This document shows positions 1 through 8,491 of a DNA stretch of 64,000 bases, piece after piece. The stretch is from Streptomyces sp. NRRL S-340 (lineage in GTDB: Bacteria > Actinomycetota > Actinomycetes > Streptomycetales > Streptomycetaceae). Position 1 is the first letter of the stretch; each line of letters begins with the position of its first letter. The DNA lies in assembly GCF_000720185.1 (NCBI RefSeq), contig NZ_JOIY01000027.1:62001-126000 (forward strand). The letters run 5' to 3'. Under the pieces are notes generated by a model. It had not been told where the DNA came from, made no database searches, and saw nothing but the letters and a program-made list of their open reading frames with translations. The position numbers were made by a program, and so were the translations under genes.

Positions 1-604
1 GCAGGTCGGCGGAGAAGGTCTCCAGGTCGACCAGGACCGGCCCGTCCGGGCCGATGTGCACGTTGCGGGGCAGCGCGTCCCCATGGATCGGGCCCGGCGG
101 CAGGTGCGGGGTGAGGGCGGCGGCGGCCGCCGCGAAACCGTCGCGGCGCTCGCGCAGGTACGCCGCGTCCGCCGGGTCGATCGCGTCGCCGGCCAGCCGC
201 AGCCAGCGCTCCACGCCGCCCAGCAGTTCGCGGGGCGGCAGGGGGAAGGAGGGGGAGGGCAGCGCATGGACGAGACGGAGCAGTTCGGCGAGGTCGCGCG
301 GTTCGGCCGGGCGGACCGCGTCGGGCAGCCGGTGCCACACGGTCACCGGGTGGCCCTCGACGAGCAGCGCCTCGGGCGCGGCCGCCCGCACGGCCGGCAC
401 ACCGGCCCGTGCCAGCCAGCCCGCGATGTCCAGCTCCCGGCGCGCGCGGTCCAGGAGCTCGGCGTCGCGGCCCACCTTGACCACCAGGTCACCGGCGGCG
501 AACACGGCGTTCTCGCCCAGCGCCAGCAGCCGTGCCTGCCGCGCCGCCGGGCCCGGCACCGCCCGCACCGCCGCCAGCACCTCGCGCGCCCGTGCCTCGT
601 CCAT
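1..604 (-). CDS. phosphotransferase of the aminoglycoside/choline kinase-like (APH) family, partial
   Basis: Kinase-fold small-molecule phosphotransferase; the substrate cannot be told. About 201 codons are visible and the C-terminus lies beyond the left window edge. The N-lobe shows LVVKVGR with the likely ATP-binding lysine. Near the edge the reading frame gives IHGDALPRNV followed by VLVDLE, the catalytic-loop (HGDxxxxN) and metal-binding (D.E/D) motifs of the family. The ATG at 604-602 starts MDEARAREV. It is divergent from the sugar ABC operon. True drug resistance is possible but unlikely, because most such genes in Streptomyces are uncharacterised kinases. Confidence 0.8.
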   Translation of the reverse strand, partial: MDEARAREVLAAVRAVPGPAARQARLLALGENAVFAAGDLVVKVGRDAELLDRARRELDIAGWLARAGVPAVRAAAPEALLVEGHPVTVWHRLPDAVRPAEPRDLAELLRLVHALPSPSFPLPPRELLGGVERWLRLAGDAIDPADAAYLRERRDGFAAAAAALTPHLPPGPIHGDALPRNVHIGPDGPVLVDLETFSADL

Positions 605-686
605 CGTCCGCCTCCCTGTCCGCCGGATTCCCGCCTTGCATCGGCCAGTCTCGCATTCGCACAGGTGGGGGCGTTTGCGCGGTGTC

Positions 687-716
687 TTGACGGACCGCGG
701 CGCGTTCACGACCATG
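687..716 (+). promoter_or_regulatory. weak candidate promoter for the sugar ABC operon
   Basis: TTGACG at 687-692 is a good -35 hexamer, but no clear TANNNT lies 17-18 bp further on. If it is used, transcription would begin near 722. That makes the GTG at 753 the start of the first permease rather than the ATG at 714. The rest of 605-752 shows nothing else recognisable. Confidence 0.3.
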
Positions 717-752
717 ACCAGGCCCGTCCGAGCCGCGCAGAGGGTGGATCAC

Positions 753-1688
753 GTGACATCGCTGACCGAGGTGAGGAGACCGGCGCGCCGCGCGTCCGGT
801 CCGGGCCTGCCCCGGCGCGGTCACGACCCCGGCGCCTGGTTCCTGGTGCTGCCCGCGCTCGTCCCCATCCTGCTCCTCAGCGTCGGCCCGCTCCTGTACG
901 GCGTCCTGCTCGCGTTCACCGACGCGCAGTCGGGGCGGACGGACCCCACGCGGTGGACCGGCGTCCTCAACTTCCAGGACCTCGCGCACGACACGCTGTT
1001 CTGGCAGTCGTTCCGGATCGGTCTGGTGTGGGCCGTCGCGGTGACCGTGCCGCAGTTCCTGCTCGCGCTCGGTCTCGCCCTGCTGCTCGACCAGAACCTG
1101 CGGCTGCGCCGGCTGGCCCGGGCGCTGGCCGTCATCCCCTGGGCGATGCCCGAGGTCGTCGTCGGCATCATGTGGCGGCTCGTCTACAACCCGGACGCCG
1201 GCATCCTCAACGAGACCCTGCGCGACCTCGGCCTCGGGGACGGCCGCGACTGGCTCAGCTCCCTGGCCACCGCCCTGCCCGCCGTGGTGGTCGTCGGCGT
1301 GTGGGCGGGGATGCCGCAGACCACGGTCGCCCTGCTCGCCGGACTCCAGAACACCCCGCGCGAACTGCACGAGGCCGCCGCGGTGGACGGCGCCGGGGCC
1401 TGGCGCCGCTTCCGCGCGGTCACCTGGCCCGCTCTCAGACCGGTCGCCCTCGCCGTCACGGCACTCAACCTGATCTGGAACTTCAACTCCTTCGCCCTCG
1501 TCTACGTGCTGACGGGCGGCGGCCCCGGCGGCCGGACCCGGCTGCCCACGCTCTTCGCCTACGAGGAGGCCTTCCGATACGGCCAGTTCGGGTACGCGGC
1601 GGCGATGGGCTGCGTCCTGGTCGCCGTCGTCTCGGTCCTGCTGGCCGTCTTCCTCGCCGGCCGGCTCCGCGGAGGTGACCCGGCGTGA
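753..1688 (+). CDS. carbohydrate ABC transporter permease (MalF/CUT1 type)
   Basis: One of the two membrane subunits of a sugar importer, 311 aa if read from the GTG at 753. That start has AGGGTGGA about 7 nt upstream; an in-frame ATG at 714 would add 13 residues. A hydrophobic first helix follows the Arg-rich N-terminus, with further membrane spans. The cytoplasmic EAA loop reads EAAAVDGAGAWRRF, which docks the ATPase. Its stop overlaps the next gene by 4 bp (GTGA). No ATPase gene is present; in Streptomyces such CUT1 systems normally share the separate ATPase MsiK (family knowledge). Sugar specificity cannot be read from the sequence. Confidence 0.9.
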   Translation: MTSLTEVRRPARRASGPGLPRRGHDPGAWFLVLPALVPILLLSVGPLLYGVLLAFTDAQSGRTDPTRWTGVLNFQDLAHDTLFWQSFRIGLVWAVAVTVPQFLLALGLALLLDQNLRLRRLARALAVIPWAMPEVVVGIMWRLVYNPDAGILNETLRDLGLGDGRDWLSSLATALPAVVVVGVWAGMPQTTVALLAGLQNTPRELHEAAAVDGAGAWRRFRAVTWPALRPVALAVTALNLIWNFNSFALVYVLTGGGPGGRTRLPTLFAYEEAFRYGQFGYAAAMGCVLVAVVSVLLAVFLAGRLRGGDPA

Positions 1689-2518
1689 GGACGTCGACCC
1701 GCGCCCGCGCGGGCCAGTACGCAGCCCTGCTCGCCTACCTCCTCTTCCTGGCCTTCCCGCTGCTCTGGCTCCTGTCCACGGCGTTCAAACCACCGCGCGA
1801 ACTGGCGGACCTGCACCCCACCTGGATCCCCCGCCACCCCACCCTCGGCAACTTCCGGCAGGCCTTCGGCGAACAGCCGCTGCTGCACGCGGCCCTCAAC
1901 TCCCTGCTGGCCGCCCTGGGGGCCGCGGTGATCGCCGTGCTGATCGGCACGCCGATGGCGTACGTCATGGCCCGGCGCCGCTCCTGGCTCACCCGGGCGG
2001 CCACCGGATGGGTCGTGGTCAGCCAGGCCTTCCCCTTCGTCCTGCTGATCATCCCGCTCTTCCTGGTGCTGAGGAACCTCCGGCTGATCGACTCCCTCGC
2101 CGGGCTGGTGCTGGTCTACGTGGTCTGGTCGCTGCCGTTCGCGCTGTGGATGCTCACCGGCTACGTCCGCGCCGTGCCGGCCGAACTGGAGGAGGCGGCG
2201 GCCGTCGACGGCGCCGGCCGGCTGCGGACGCTGGTCTCGGTGACGGCACCGCTGCTCGCACCGGGGATCGTGGCGACCGCCCTGTTCGCGTTCGTCACCG
2301 CGTGGAACGAGTTCTTCTTCGCGCTGGTGCTGCTCAAGACACCGGGGAGACAGACCCTGCCGGTCGTCCTCACCCACTTCATCGGGGCCGAGGGCGTCGC
2401 CGACCTCGGCCCGCTCGCGGCGGCGGCCTTCCTGGCCACGCTGCCCTCGCTGCTGGTCTTCGCCCTCATCCAGCGGCGGATCACGGGCGGCATGCTCACC
2501 GGGGCGGTGAAGAGCTGA
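1685..2518 (+). CDS. carbohydrate ABC transporter permease (MalG/CUT1 type)
   Basis: Second membrane subunit of the sugar importer, 277 aa, the usual length. The GTG start lies in a GTGA overlap with the upstream permease, so the two are translationally coupled. The first membrane helix spans roughly residues 13-32. The EAA loop near residue 180 reads EEAAAVDGAGRLRT. The C-terminus ends in MLTGAVKS, and the final A of its TGA is the first base of the ATG of the binding-protein gene. Together with its neighbours it makes a permease-permease-binding protein operon, an inversion of the more common order with the binding protein first. Confidence 0.92.
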   Translation: MRTSTRARAGQYAALLAYLLFLAFPLLWLLSTAFKPPRELADLHPTWIPRHPTLGNFRQAFGEQPLLHAALNSLLAALGAAVIAVLIGTPMAYVMARRRSWLTRAATGWVVVSQAFPFVLLIIPLFLVLRNLRLIDSLAGLVLVYVVWSLPFALWMLTGYVRAVPAELEEAAAVDGAGRLRTLVSVTAPLLAPGIVATALFAFVTAWNEFFFALVLLKTPGRQTLPVVLTHFIGAEGVADLGPLAAAAFLATLPSLLVFALIQRRITGGMLTGAVKS

Positions 2519-3801
2519 TGCGCGGCCGGAGCCTGCGGGTCCTCGCCCTCGTCCTCACCGTCCTGCTCGCCGGCTGCTCGGGCGGCGGGGCCGGCGGGGG
2601 TGGCCGGATCACCCTGCGCTTCCAGTCCCTGGCGTGGCAGCAGGAGTCCGTGGCCGCCACCCGGGCACTGGTGCGGGAGTGGAACGCCGCGCACCCCGGC
2701 ATACGGGTCGAGTACGTCCAGGGCAGCTGGGACAGCGTCCACGACCAGTTGCTGACCTCCTTCGAGGGGGGCGAGGCACCGGACGTCATCCACGACGCCT
2801 CCGACGACCTCGCCGACTTCGCCTACGGCGGCTACCTCGCCGACCTCACCCCTCTGCTGTCCGGGCGGCTGAAGTCCGGCATCCCGCAGCACAGTTGGGA
2901 GACGACGACGTTCGGGGACGGCGTCTACGGCGTGCCGTTCCTCCAGGAGCCGCGGGTGCTGATCGCCAACACGCGGCTGCTGGAGGAATCGGGCGTGCGG
3001 ATCCCCACACCGGAGCGCCCCTGGAGCTGGGAGGAGTTCCGGCAGGTGAGCCGGCGGCTGAGCGGCCCGGGCAGGTACGGGGTGGCCTGGCCGCTGAAGG
3101 AACCCGTCTCCGCCACGCTCAACCTGTCCCTGTCCGCCGGCGGGCGCCTGTTCCACCGCGGCCCCGACGGCCGGGTCACCGTCCGGTTCGAGGACGCCGA
3201 CCAGGTGGTGCCACGCACCGTCCACGACCAGGTCGCCACCGACCGCAGCGCCTCCCCCTCCACCCTGGGCAGCGGCGGCTCCGACACCCTCCCGGGGTTC
3301 TTCGCCGGCAAGTACGCCATGGTGCCGCTCGGCTTCTCCTACCGGCAGCAGATCCGGCAGCAGGCGCCGAAGGGGTTCCGGTGGCAGGTGCTGCCCGCCC
3401 CGGCCGGAGCCGGCGGACTCACCCAGGGGGTCAGCCCGCAGACCCTGTCCATCGCCGAGGACAGCCCGCACAAGAAGGAGGCCGCCGCGTTCCTCGACTT
3501 CCTCCTCCAGCCGGACAGCATGGTGCGCCTCGCCCTCGGCGACTGGATGCTGCCCACCGGCACCCGGGCACTGGCGGACCCCGCCCTGCACACGACCCGC
3601 TACGGCTGGGCCACGGGCACGGCCCTCGCCGCCCGCCTGCGCGGCGCCCCCGCGCAGTCCGTACGGGGCTACCCCGAGTGGAAGGACAAGGTGGCCACCC
3701 CGGCGTTCCAGGAGTACTACAGCGGCGCGATCGGCCTGGACGCACTGCGCGAACGGCTGGAGAAGGACGGCAACCTCGTCCTGGCCCGCTACCAGCGCTG
3801 A
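2518..3801 (+). CDS. sugar ABC transporter substrate-binding lipoprotein
   Basis: Extracellular receptor for the importer, 427 aa. The N-terminus has a short basic region, a hydrophobic stretch and the lipobox LLAGC with Cys20 as the lipidation site. A Gly/Ser linker (SGGGAGGGG) follows, then a family 1 solute-binding fold. The segment EGGEAPDVIHDASDDLADFA and the conserved pattern around GFSYRQQI agree with CUT1 binding proteins. It overlaps the second permease by one base (TGATG). The ligand is unknown and no glycoside hydrolase lies next to it. No terminator-like hairpin is obvious before the next promoter. Confidence 0.9.
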   Translation: MRGRSLRVLALVLTVLLAGCSGGGAGGGGRITLRFQSLAWQQESVAATRALVREWNAAHPGIRVEYVQGSWDSVHDQLLTSFEGGEAPDVIHDASDDLADFAYGGYLADLTPLLSGRLKSGIPQHSWETTTFGDGVYGVPFLQEPRVLIANTRLLEESGVRIPTPERPWSWEEFRQVSRRLSGPGRYGVAWPLKEPVSATLNLSLSAGGRLFHRGPDGRVTVRFEDADQVVPRTVHDQVATDRSASPSTLGSGGSDTLPGFFAGKYAMVPLGFSYRQQIRQQAPKGFRWQVLPAPAGAGGLTQGVSPQTLSIAEDSPHKKEAAAFLDFLLQPDSMVRLALGDWMLPTGTRALADPALHTTRYGWATGTALAARLRGAPAQSVRGYPEWKDKVATPAFQEYYSGAIGLDALRERLEKDGNLVLARYQR

Positions 3802-3809
3802 AAAAGGCG

Positions 3810-3839
3810 TTGTACGAGACGTCTCGTCTCGCCTAGGGT
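3810..3839 (+). promoter_or_regulatory. promoter with embedded 14-bp palindromic operator, upstream of mgt
   Basis: TTGTAC at 3810-3815 and TAGGGT at 3834-3839 are separated by 18 bp. Seven bases after the -10 box comes the ATG at 3847, so the transcript is probably leaderless. The perfect palindrome ACGAGACGTCTCGT at 3814-3827 overlaps the -35 box and spacer, where a bound repressor would block polymerase. The half-site is of the kind TetR-family repressors bind; no TetR gene is adjacent. Confidence 0.65.
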
Positions 3840-3846
3840 CGGGTGC

Positions 3847-5061
3847 ATGACCGCTCCCGCCCACATCGCCATGTTCTCCACCGCCTTGCACGGCCACGTC
3901 AACCCCAGCCTGGAGGTGATCCGCGAACTCGTCGCACGAGGACACCGGGTGACGTACGCGATCCCGCCGCTGTTCGCCGAGAAGGTCGCCGAGACCGGCG
4001 CCGAAGTCAAACCGTGGAACAGCACCCTGCCCGGACCCGACGCCGATCCGGAGGCCTGGGGGACGACACTGCTGGACAACGTCGAACCGTTCCTCGCCGA
4101 CGCCGTCCAGGCACTCCCGCAGCTCGTCGAGGCCTACAAGGGCGACGAGCCCGACCTGGTGCTGCACGACATCACCTCCTACCCGGCCCGCGTCCTCGGC
4201 CACCGCTGGGGCGTGCCCGTCGTCTCCCTCTCACCGAACCTGGTCGCCTGGAAGGGGTACGAACAGGAGATCGCCGAGCCGATGTGGAAGGAGCCGCTGA
4301 AGACCGAACGGGGCCAGGCCTACTACGCCCGGTTCCGCGCCTGGCTGGAGGAGAACGGCATCACCGAGCACCCCGACGTGTTCACCGGCCACCCGGCCCG
4401 CTCCCTGGTGCTGATCCCCAAGGCGCTCCAGCCGAACGCCGACCGGGTGGACGAGACGGTCTACACCTTCGTCGGCGCCTGCCAGGGCGACCGCGGCGCC
4501 GAGGGCGACTGGCAGCGGCCGGCCGGCGCCGAGAAGGTGGCCCTCGTCTCGCTCGGGTCCTCCTTCACCAAGCGGCCCGGGTTCTACCGGGCCTGCGTGG
4601 AGGCGTTCGGCGGGCTGTCCGGCTGGCACCTGGTGCTCCAGATCGGCAAGCACGTCGACCCCGCCGAGCTGGGCGACCTGCCCGCGAACGTGGAAGTCCA
4701 CTCGTGGGTGCCGCAGTTGACGGTCCTGCGCCAGGCCGACCTGTTCGTCACGCACGCGGGGGCCGGCGGCAGCCAGGAGGGCCTGGCGACCGCGACTCCG
4801 ATGATCGCCGTCCCGCAGGCCGTCGACCAGTTCGGCAACGCGGACATGCTCCAGGGGCTCGGCGTGGCCCGGCGCCTGGACACCGAGGAGGCCACCGCCG
4901 AGGCGCTGCGCACCGCCGCCCTCGCCCTGGTCGACGACCCCGAGGTGGCGCGGCGGCTGGCGGACGTCCAGGCGGGGATGGCCGAGGAGGGCGGCACCCG
5001 CCGCGCGGCCGACCTGATCGAGGCGGAACTGGCGGCGTCCCGGACGGCCCGCACGGCCTGA
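3847..5061 (+). CDS. mgt: macrolide glycosyltransferase (Mgt/OleD type)
   Basis: GT1-family, GT-B-fold enzyme of 404 aa that transfers glucose from UDP-glucose to macrolides and inactivates them. It matches the S. lividans Mgt/OleD family from memory along its whole length, including the N-terminal [20 protein letters not shown] with the catalytic His, the [11 protein letters not shown] segment, and the C-terminal donor-binding signature [18 protein letters not shown]. No biosynthetic cluster is in the window, so a role in resistance to exogenous or self-made compounds is inferred. OleD-like enzymes also accept many phenolic acceptors. The gene sits alone behind a repressor-type promoter, which suggests induction by a ligand. 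Confidence 0.92.
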   Translation: MTAPAHIAMFSTALHGHVNPSLEVIRELVARGHRVTYAIPPLFAEKVAETGAEVKPWNSTLPGPDADPEAWGTTLLDNVEPFLADAVQALPQLVEAYKGDEPDLVLHDITSYPARVLGHRWGVPVVSLSPNLVAWKGYEQEIAEPMWKEPLKTERGQAYYARFRAWLEENGITEHPDVFTGHPARSLVLIPKALQPNADRVDETVYTFVGACQGDRGAEGDWQRPAGAEKVALVSLGSSFTKRPGFYRACVEAFGGLSGWHLVLQIGKHVDPAELGDLPANVEVHSWVPQLTVLRQADLFVTHAGAGGSQEGLATATPMIAVPQAVDQFGNADMLQGLGVARRLDTEEATAEALRTAALALVDDPEVARRLADVQAGMAEEGGTRRAADLIEAELAASRTARTA

Positions 5062-5104
5062 CGGAGGCGACGGCCTGACGGTGGTGACGGCCTGACGGTG
5101 GCGA
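5054..5104 (+). repeat. three 17-bp tandem repeats after mgt
   Basis: Three consecutive 17-bp units beginning CGGCCTGACGG lie at 5054-5070, 5071-5087 and 5088-5104, differing at two or three positions. The first unit covers the mgt stop codon. The rest of the gap to 5230 is degenerate GGCCGG-rich DNA with no clear terminator. Confidence 0.8.
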
Positions 5105-5229
5105 CGACCGTCCGGTGGCGGCCGGCCGGTCGTGGAGGCAGGCAGGCCGGTGGTGGAGGCCGTCGCGCGACGGCCGGCCGACCGCGGGCGGCGTGACGGC
5201 CGGCCGGTGACGGCCGGAGGGCGAAGGCC

Positions 5230-5258
5230 ATGACCGGGGCGGTCCGGCGTTCTAGGGT
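5230..5258 (+). promoter_or_regulatory. leaderless-type promoter of the DUF1697 gene
   Basis: ATGACC at 5230-5235 and TAGGGT at 5253-5258 are 17 bp apart. The ATG follows six bases after the -10 box, which predicts a leaderless mRNA. Confidence 0.55.
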
Positions 5259-5264
5259 GGGCGG

Positions 5265-5813
5265 ATGACGACGACGTACGCGGCGCTGCTGCGCGGGATC
5301 AACGTGGGCGGCAACAGGAAGCTCCCCATGGCCGGACTGCGCGCGCTGATGCAGGAGACCGGGTACGACGACGTCCGCACCCACCTCCAGAGCGGCCAGG
5401 CCGTCTTCACCTGCGGGCACGGTGACGAGGAGTCCCTCGCGGCGGAACTCGCCGCCGCGATCGAGGCGCGGTTCGGCTTCGCGGTGGACGTCATCGTGCG
5501 CGACCACGCCTATCTGCGGGCCGTCGCCGAGGCCTGCCCCTTCCCGGCCGCCGCCCTGGAGCCGCGCCAGCTCCACGTCACCTATCTCTCGGCCCCGGCC
5601 GACCCGTCCCGTTACGCGGACATCGACCGGGCCGCCCACCTGCCCGAGGAGTTCCGCCTCGGCGACCGCGCGCTCTACCTGTACGCACCCGACGGGCTCG
5701 GCCGCTCCCGGCTCGCCGAGCGACTGGCCCGGCGCCCCGTGACCGGCGGCCTGATCGCCACGACCCGGAACTGGAACACGGTGGTCAAGCTGGTGGAGAT
5801 GACCGCAGACTGA
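5265..5813 (+). CDS. DUF1697 family protein
   Basis: A 182-aa cytosolic protein of unknown function, the normal length for DUF1697. The hallmark N-terminus YAALLRGINVGGNRKLPM is present, as are the central LQSGQAVF segment and the C-terminal RNWNTVVKL typical of the family. It stands alone behind its own promoter. Its last 29 bp overlap the 3' end of the convergent transglutaminase-like gene, so no dedicated terminator exists between them. No biochemical role is established. Confidence 0.88.
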   Translation: MTTTYAALLRGINVGGNRKLPMAGLRALMQETGYDDVRTHLQSGQAVFTCGHGDEESLAAELAAAIEARFGFAVDVIVRDHAYLRAVAEACPFPAAALEPRQLHVTYLSAPADPSRYADIDRAAHLPEEFRLGDRALYLYAPDGLGRSRLAERLARRPVTGGLIATTRNWNTVVKLVEMTAD

Positions 5814-6654
5814 CCTCGCGCACACCGGTGTACGTGGTGTGCGAGGTGATCACGTCCGGGACGGTCAGGCGGGGGTCCTCGGCGTACAGCCGCCGCAGCT
5901 CCGCCTCCGTGCGGGCGGCGGCGACCTCGTCGAGGAGGGCGAGGTCGTCCCCGGTGAGCGAGGCGTCGTCGGAGATCTCGCGGCCCCAGTAGTCCCAGGG
6001 CAGCAGCTCGACGCCGTTCAGCGCGGCCAGGTCGCGCAGCACCCCGCCGCCGACGAACCACAGCCCCGCGATCCCCTCCAGGCCGATCACACCGAACCGC
6101 CGCGGGTCCGCCCGCCCTGCCCGGCAGGCCCGCCAGGCGTCGGCGGCCACGACGAAACGGTCGCGCGGCACGTCCATCGGGTCGAAGTCCAGGCCCTCGT
6201 AGGTGTGGTGGAGCTGAGGGTCGGCGAGCCGCCAGTCTCCCCGCGGCGTGCGGAACTCGGTGACCCAGTGGTCGGCGTGGGCGCCGTCCTCGAAATAGGT
6301 CGCGAAGCCGCAGCGGACGCGGGCGGGCGTCCCCGTGGCGCGCAACAGCGAGCAGTGCAGCAGGGCGAAGTCGCGGCAGGTGCCCACGAACCGCACCTCG
6401 GGCGGCCGGGGCACGGTCAGCGGGGTACCGGCGCGTTCACGCAGGAGCCGCAGCATCTCGCGGACGTACCGCGACTCGGCGTCCTGGTGCAGCCGGTCCT
6501 GGGGGATCGCGTAGCCGAAGCGTCCGCCCTCGACCCGGTGGATGATCAGGTCCCGCACGATCCCCGCGAGCCGGCCGGGATCGTCCGGCAGCCCGCTGAC
6601 GTCGAGGTCCCCCGGATCGCTGTACGGCGTCTGTTTCCCGTGGAAGTCGTCCAT
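5785..6654 (-). CDS. transglutaminase-like domain protein
   Basis: A 289-aa cytosolic protein with a papain-like transglutaminase core. The predicted catalytic triad is present: Cys93 in FVGTCRDFA, His129 in HADHWVTEF and Asp145 in LADPQLHH. No signal peptide is visible. The family includes peptidases and cross-linkers as well as proteins of unknown substrate, so only a thiol-hydrolase/transferase fold can be claimed. The ATG at 6654 gives MDDFHGKQ. The stop codon lies inside the 3' end of the convergent DUF1697 gene. The 34 bp upstream separate it from the aldo/keto reductase on the same strand, so both may be co-transcribed. Confidence 0.82.
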   Translation of the reverse strand: MDDFHGKQTPYSDPGDLDVSGLPDDPGRLAGIVRDLIIHRVEGGRFGYAIPQDRLHQDAESRYVREMLRLLRERAGTPLTVPRPPEVRFVGTCRDFALLHCSLLRATGTPARVRCGFATYFEDGAHADHWVTEFRTPRGDWRLADPQLHHTYEGLDFDPMDVPRDRFVVAADAWRACRAGRADPRRFGVIGLEGIAGLWFVGGGVLRDLAALNGVELLPWDYWGREISDDASLTGDDLALLDEVAAARTEAELRRLYAEDPRLTVPDVITSHTTYTGVREVSLRSSPPA

Positions 6655-6688
6655 GCCCGCGACCCTCCGCCTTGCCCCAGGGGAAAGG

Positions 6689-7552
6689 TCAAGCGGGGAC
6701 GTCACCGGGCCGGGCCAGGGCGTCGAGCCGGGCCAGCTCGGCGTCCGCCAGCCGCACACCGGTCGCGTCCAGGTTCTCCTCCAGGTGGGCGAGGGTGCCC
6801 GTGCCCGGGGTCGGGCAGAGCACGGGGGAGTGGTGCAGCAGCCAGGCCAGGGCGATCTGCGCCGGCGTCGCCCCGTGCCCGGCGGCGATCCGCGCGCACG
6901 CCGGATGCCCCGCCAGCTCGCCGTTGCCCAGCGGGAACCACGGCAGGAACGCGATGCCGCGCTCCTCGCACAGCCGCAGCAGCGGCTCGGAGGCGCGGTC
7001 CAGCAGGTGGTAGCGGTTCTGTACGGAGACCACCTCCACCAGTTCCAGCGCGGCGGCGAGCTGCCCGGCCGTGACGGTGTCCAGGCCGATGTGCCGGATC
7101 TTCCCCTCCGTCCGCAACTCCTCCAGCGCGCCCAGCTGCTCGGCCATCGGGACGGCCGGGTCCAGCCGGTGCAACTGGTACAGGTCGATCCGCTCGCGCC
7201 GCAGCCGGCGCAGGCTCGCCTCGCACATCGCCCGCAGCGAGGCCGGCCGCCCGTCCACGTGCCAGGCGTCGTCGCCGGTACGGACCACCCCGCCCTTCGT
7301 GGCGACGACGACCCCCTCCGGGTAGGGGTGCAGTGCCTCGGCCACCAGCTCCTCGGCGAGCGACGGACCGTAGTTGTCGGCCGTGTCGATCAGGGTCACC
7401 CCGCGCTCCACCGCCCGCCGCAGCACCGCCACCGCCTCCCGGGGATCACCGCGCGGGCCCCAGTAGCCGGGGCCGGTGAGCTGGGCGGTGCCGTAGCCGA
7501 GACGGCGGACGGGCAGGCCGCCGCCGAGCGTGAAGGTCTGCCGGTACTGCAC
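6689..7552 (-). CDS. aldo/keto reductase
   Basis: NADPH-dependent TIM-barrel oxidoreductase, 287 aa. The catalytic tetrad is visible: Asp in LIDTADNYG, Tyr in the same motif, Lys in ATKGG and His in YQLHR. The GTG start at 7552 has AAGGAG 5 nt upstream. The cofactor-binding C-terminal region contains [19 protein letters not shown]. The substrate is unknown. It is divergent from the DsbA-like gene; the 266-bp gap between them holds the palindromic promoter of the latter. Confidence 0.9.
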   Translation of the reverse strand: MQYRQTFTLGGGLPVRRLGYGTAQLTGPGYWGPRGDPREAVAVLRRAVERGVTLIDTADNYGPSLAEELVAEALHPYPEGVVVATKGGVVRTGDDAWHVDGRPASLRAMCEASLRRLRRERIDLYQLHRLDPAVPMAEQLGALEELRTEGKIRHIGLDTVTAGQLAAALELVEVVSVQNRYHLLDRASEPLLRLCEERGIAFLPWFPLGNGELAGHPACARIAAGHGATPAQIALAWLLHHSPVLCPTPGTGTLAHLEENLDATGVRLADAELARLDALARPGDVPA

Positions 7553-7782
7553 ATGCGCTCCTTGGTCTGCGGTGGCCCCGGTCCACGGGGCCGCGGGGAC
7601 CGCGGGTCTGCGGGGCTCGGGGGTTTCCGGGTCTCTGGGACGCGGGACGCCCGACGGGAGGTGGCCGGCGCGGGGGAGGCTCCCCCCGTGCGCTCCCTCA
7701 TCATCGGGGCAGGTGCGGCCGGTGGCGCCGCCGGGGGGCGGGAGGGGAGAAGTGGATCAGGAAAACAGCCGCTGATTGGGTC

Positions 7783-7811
7783 GTGATCGTGCCCCAATGG
7801 GGCACTAGCGT
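7783..7811 (+). promoter_or_regulatory. promoter with 17-bp inverted repeat filling the spacer
   Basis: GTGCCCCA-A-TGGGGCAC at 7789-7805 is a perfect palindrome with 8-bp arms. It exactly fills the 17-bp spacer between GTGATC (7783-7788) and the -10 box TAGCGT (7806-7811). The ATG follows 7 bp later at 7819. This geometry fits a repressor site or a MerR-type activator site. The -35 hexamer is poor, which favours activator dependence. Confidence 0.55.
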
Positions 7812-7818
7812 CCAGGGC

Positions 7819-8457
7819 ATGACCCGTACACGTACCGATCCGGACCCCGCGGCCCCCGCCCGGGTCGACTTCTTCTTCGACCCCGCCTGCCCCTTCGCCT
7901 GGATCACCTCCCGCTGGCTGCTGGAGGTCGAGCGGGAGCGCCCGCTCGACCTCCGCTTCCGCGTGATGAGCCTGTTCCTGCACAACACCGGCAACGAACT
8001 GCCCGACTGGTACCGCGACCTGGTCGACAGGTCGACCGGCCCGGTGCGGGTCGCCGTGGCCGCCGCCGAGCGGTACGGCGAGAAGGTGCTGCGCGACCTG
8101 TACACCGCCTTCGGCACCCGCATCCACGAGCGGAAGGAGACGGACTTCGACGCGGTCGTCGCGGGCGCCCTCGCCGAACTCGGCCTGGCCGCCGAGCTGG
8201 CCGGCGCGGCCCACGACCCGGCGTACGACGACGCCGTGCGCCGCAGCCACGAGGCCGGCGCCGAACCGGAGTCGGGCGGCTACGTGGGGACGCCGACCCT
8301 GCACGTGGACGGGACGGTGTGGTTCGGGCCGGTCCTGCGGGCCGTCCCGCGGGGCGCCGAGGCGGCCCGGCTGTTCGACAGCTTCCGGGTACTGGCCGCG
8401 CACCCCGACCTCTTCGAACTCAAACGCACCCGCACCGGAACCCTCCGCTTCGACTGA
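7819..8457 (+). CDS. DsbA-family oxidoreductase, Rv2466c mycothiol-nitroreductase-like
   Basis: Thioredoxin-fold protein of 212 aa without a signal peptide. It matches the pattern of mycobacterial Rv2466c: the motif [14 protein letters not shown] near residue 25, the helical insertion, GTPTLHVDG with the cis-Pro region, and the C-terminal [14 protein letters not shown]. The second cysteine of the Rv2466c CPWC active site is Ala here (CPFA), so a monothiol, mycothiol-dependent mechanism is inferred. The start ATG at 7819 is chosen because a -10 box lies 7 nt upstream; an in-frame GTG at 7783 would lie inside the promoter. Confidence 0.82.
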   Translation: MTRTRTDPDPAAPARVDFFFDPACPFAWITSRWLLEVERERPLDLRFRVMSLFLHNTGNELPDWYRDLVDRSTGPVRVAVAAAERYGEKVLRDLYTAFGTRIHERKETDFDAVVAGALAELGLAAELAGAAHDPAYDDAVRRSHEAGAEPESGGYVGTPTLHVDGTVWFGPVLRAVPRGAEAARLFDSFRVLAAHPDLFELKRTRTGTLRFD

Positions 8458-8469
8458 ACGGCCCCCGGC

Positions 8470-8491
8470 CCGGCCGCCGCGCAGCGGCCGG
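8470..8491. terminator. bidirectional hairpin between convergent genes
   Basis: An 8-bp perfect stem (CCGGCCGC pairing with GCGGCCGG) with a 6-base loop occupies the gap between the DsbA-like and chelatase genes. There is no U-run, which is normal for actinobacterial terminators. Confidence 0.5.

Noticed and set aside
3847..5061. Part of an antibiotic biosynthetic cluster
   Set aside because: No polyketide, peptide or sugar-biosynthesis genes surround it; the gene stands alone.
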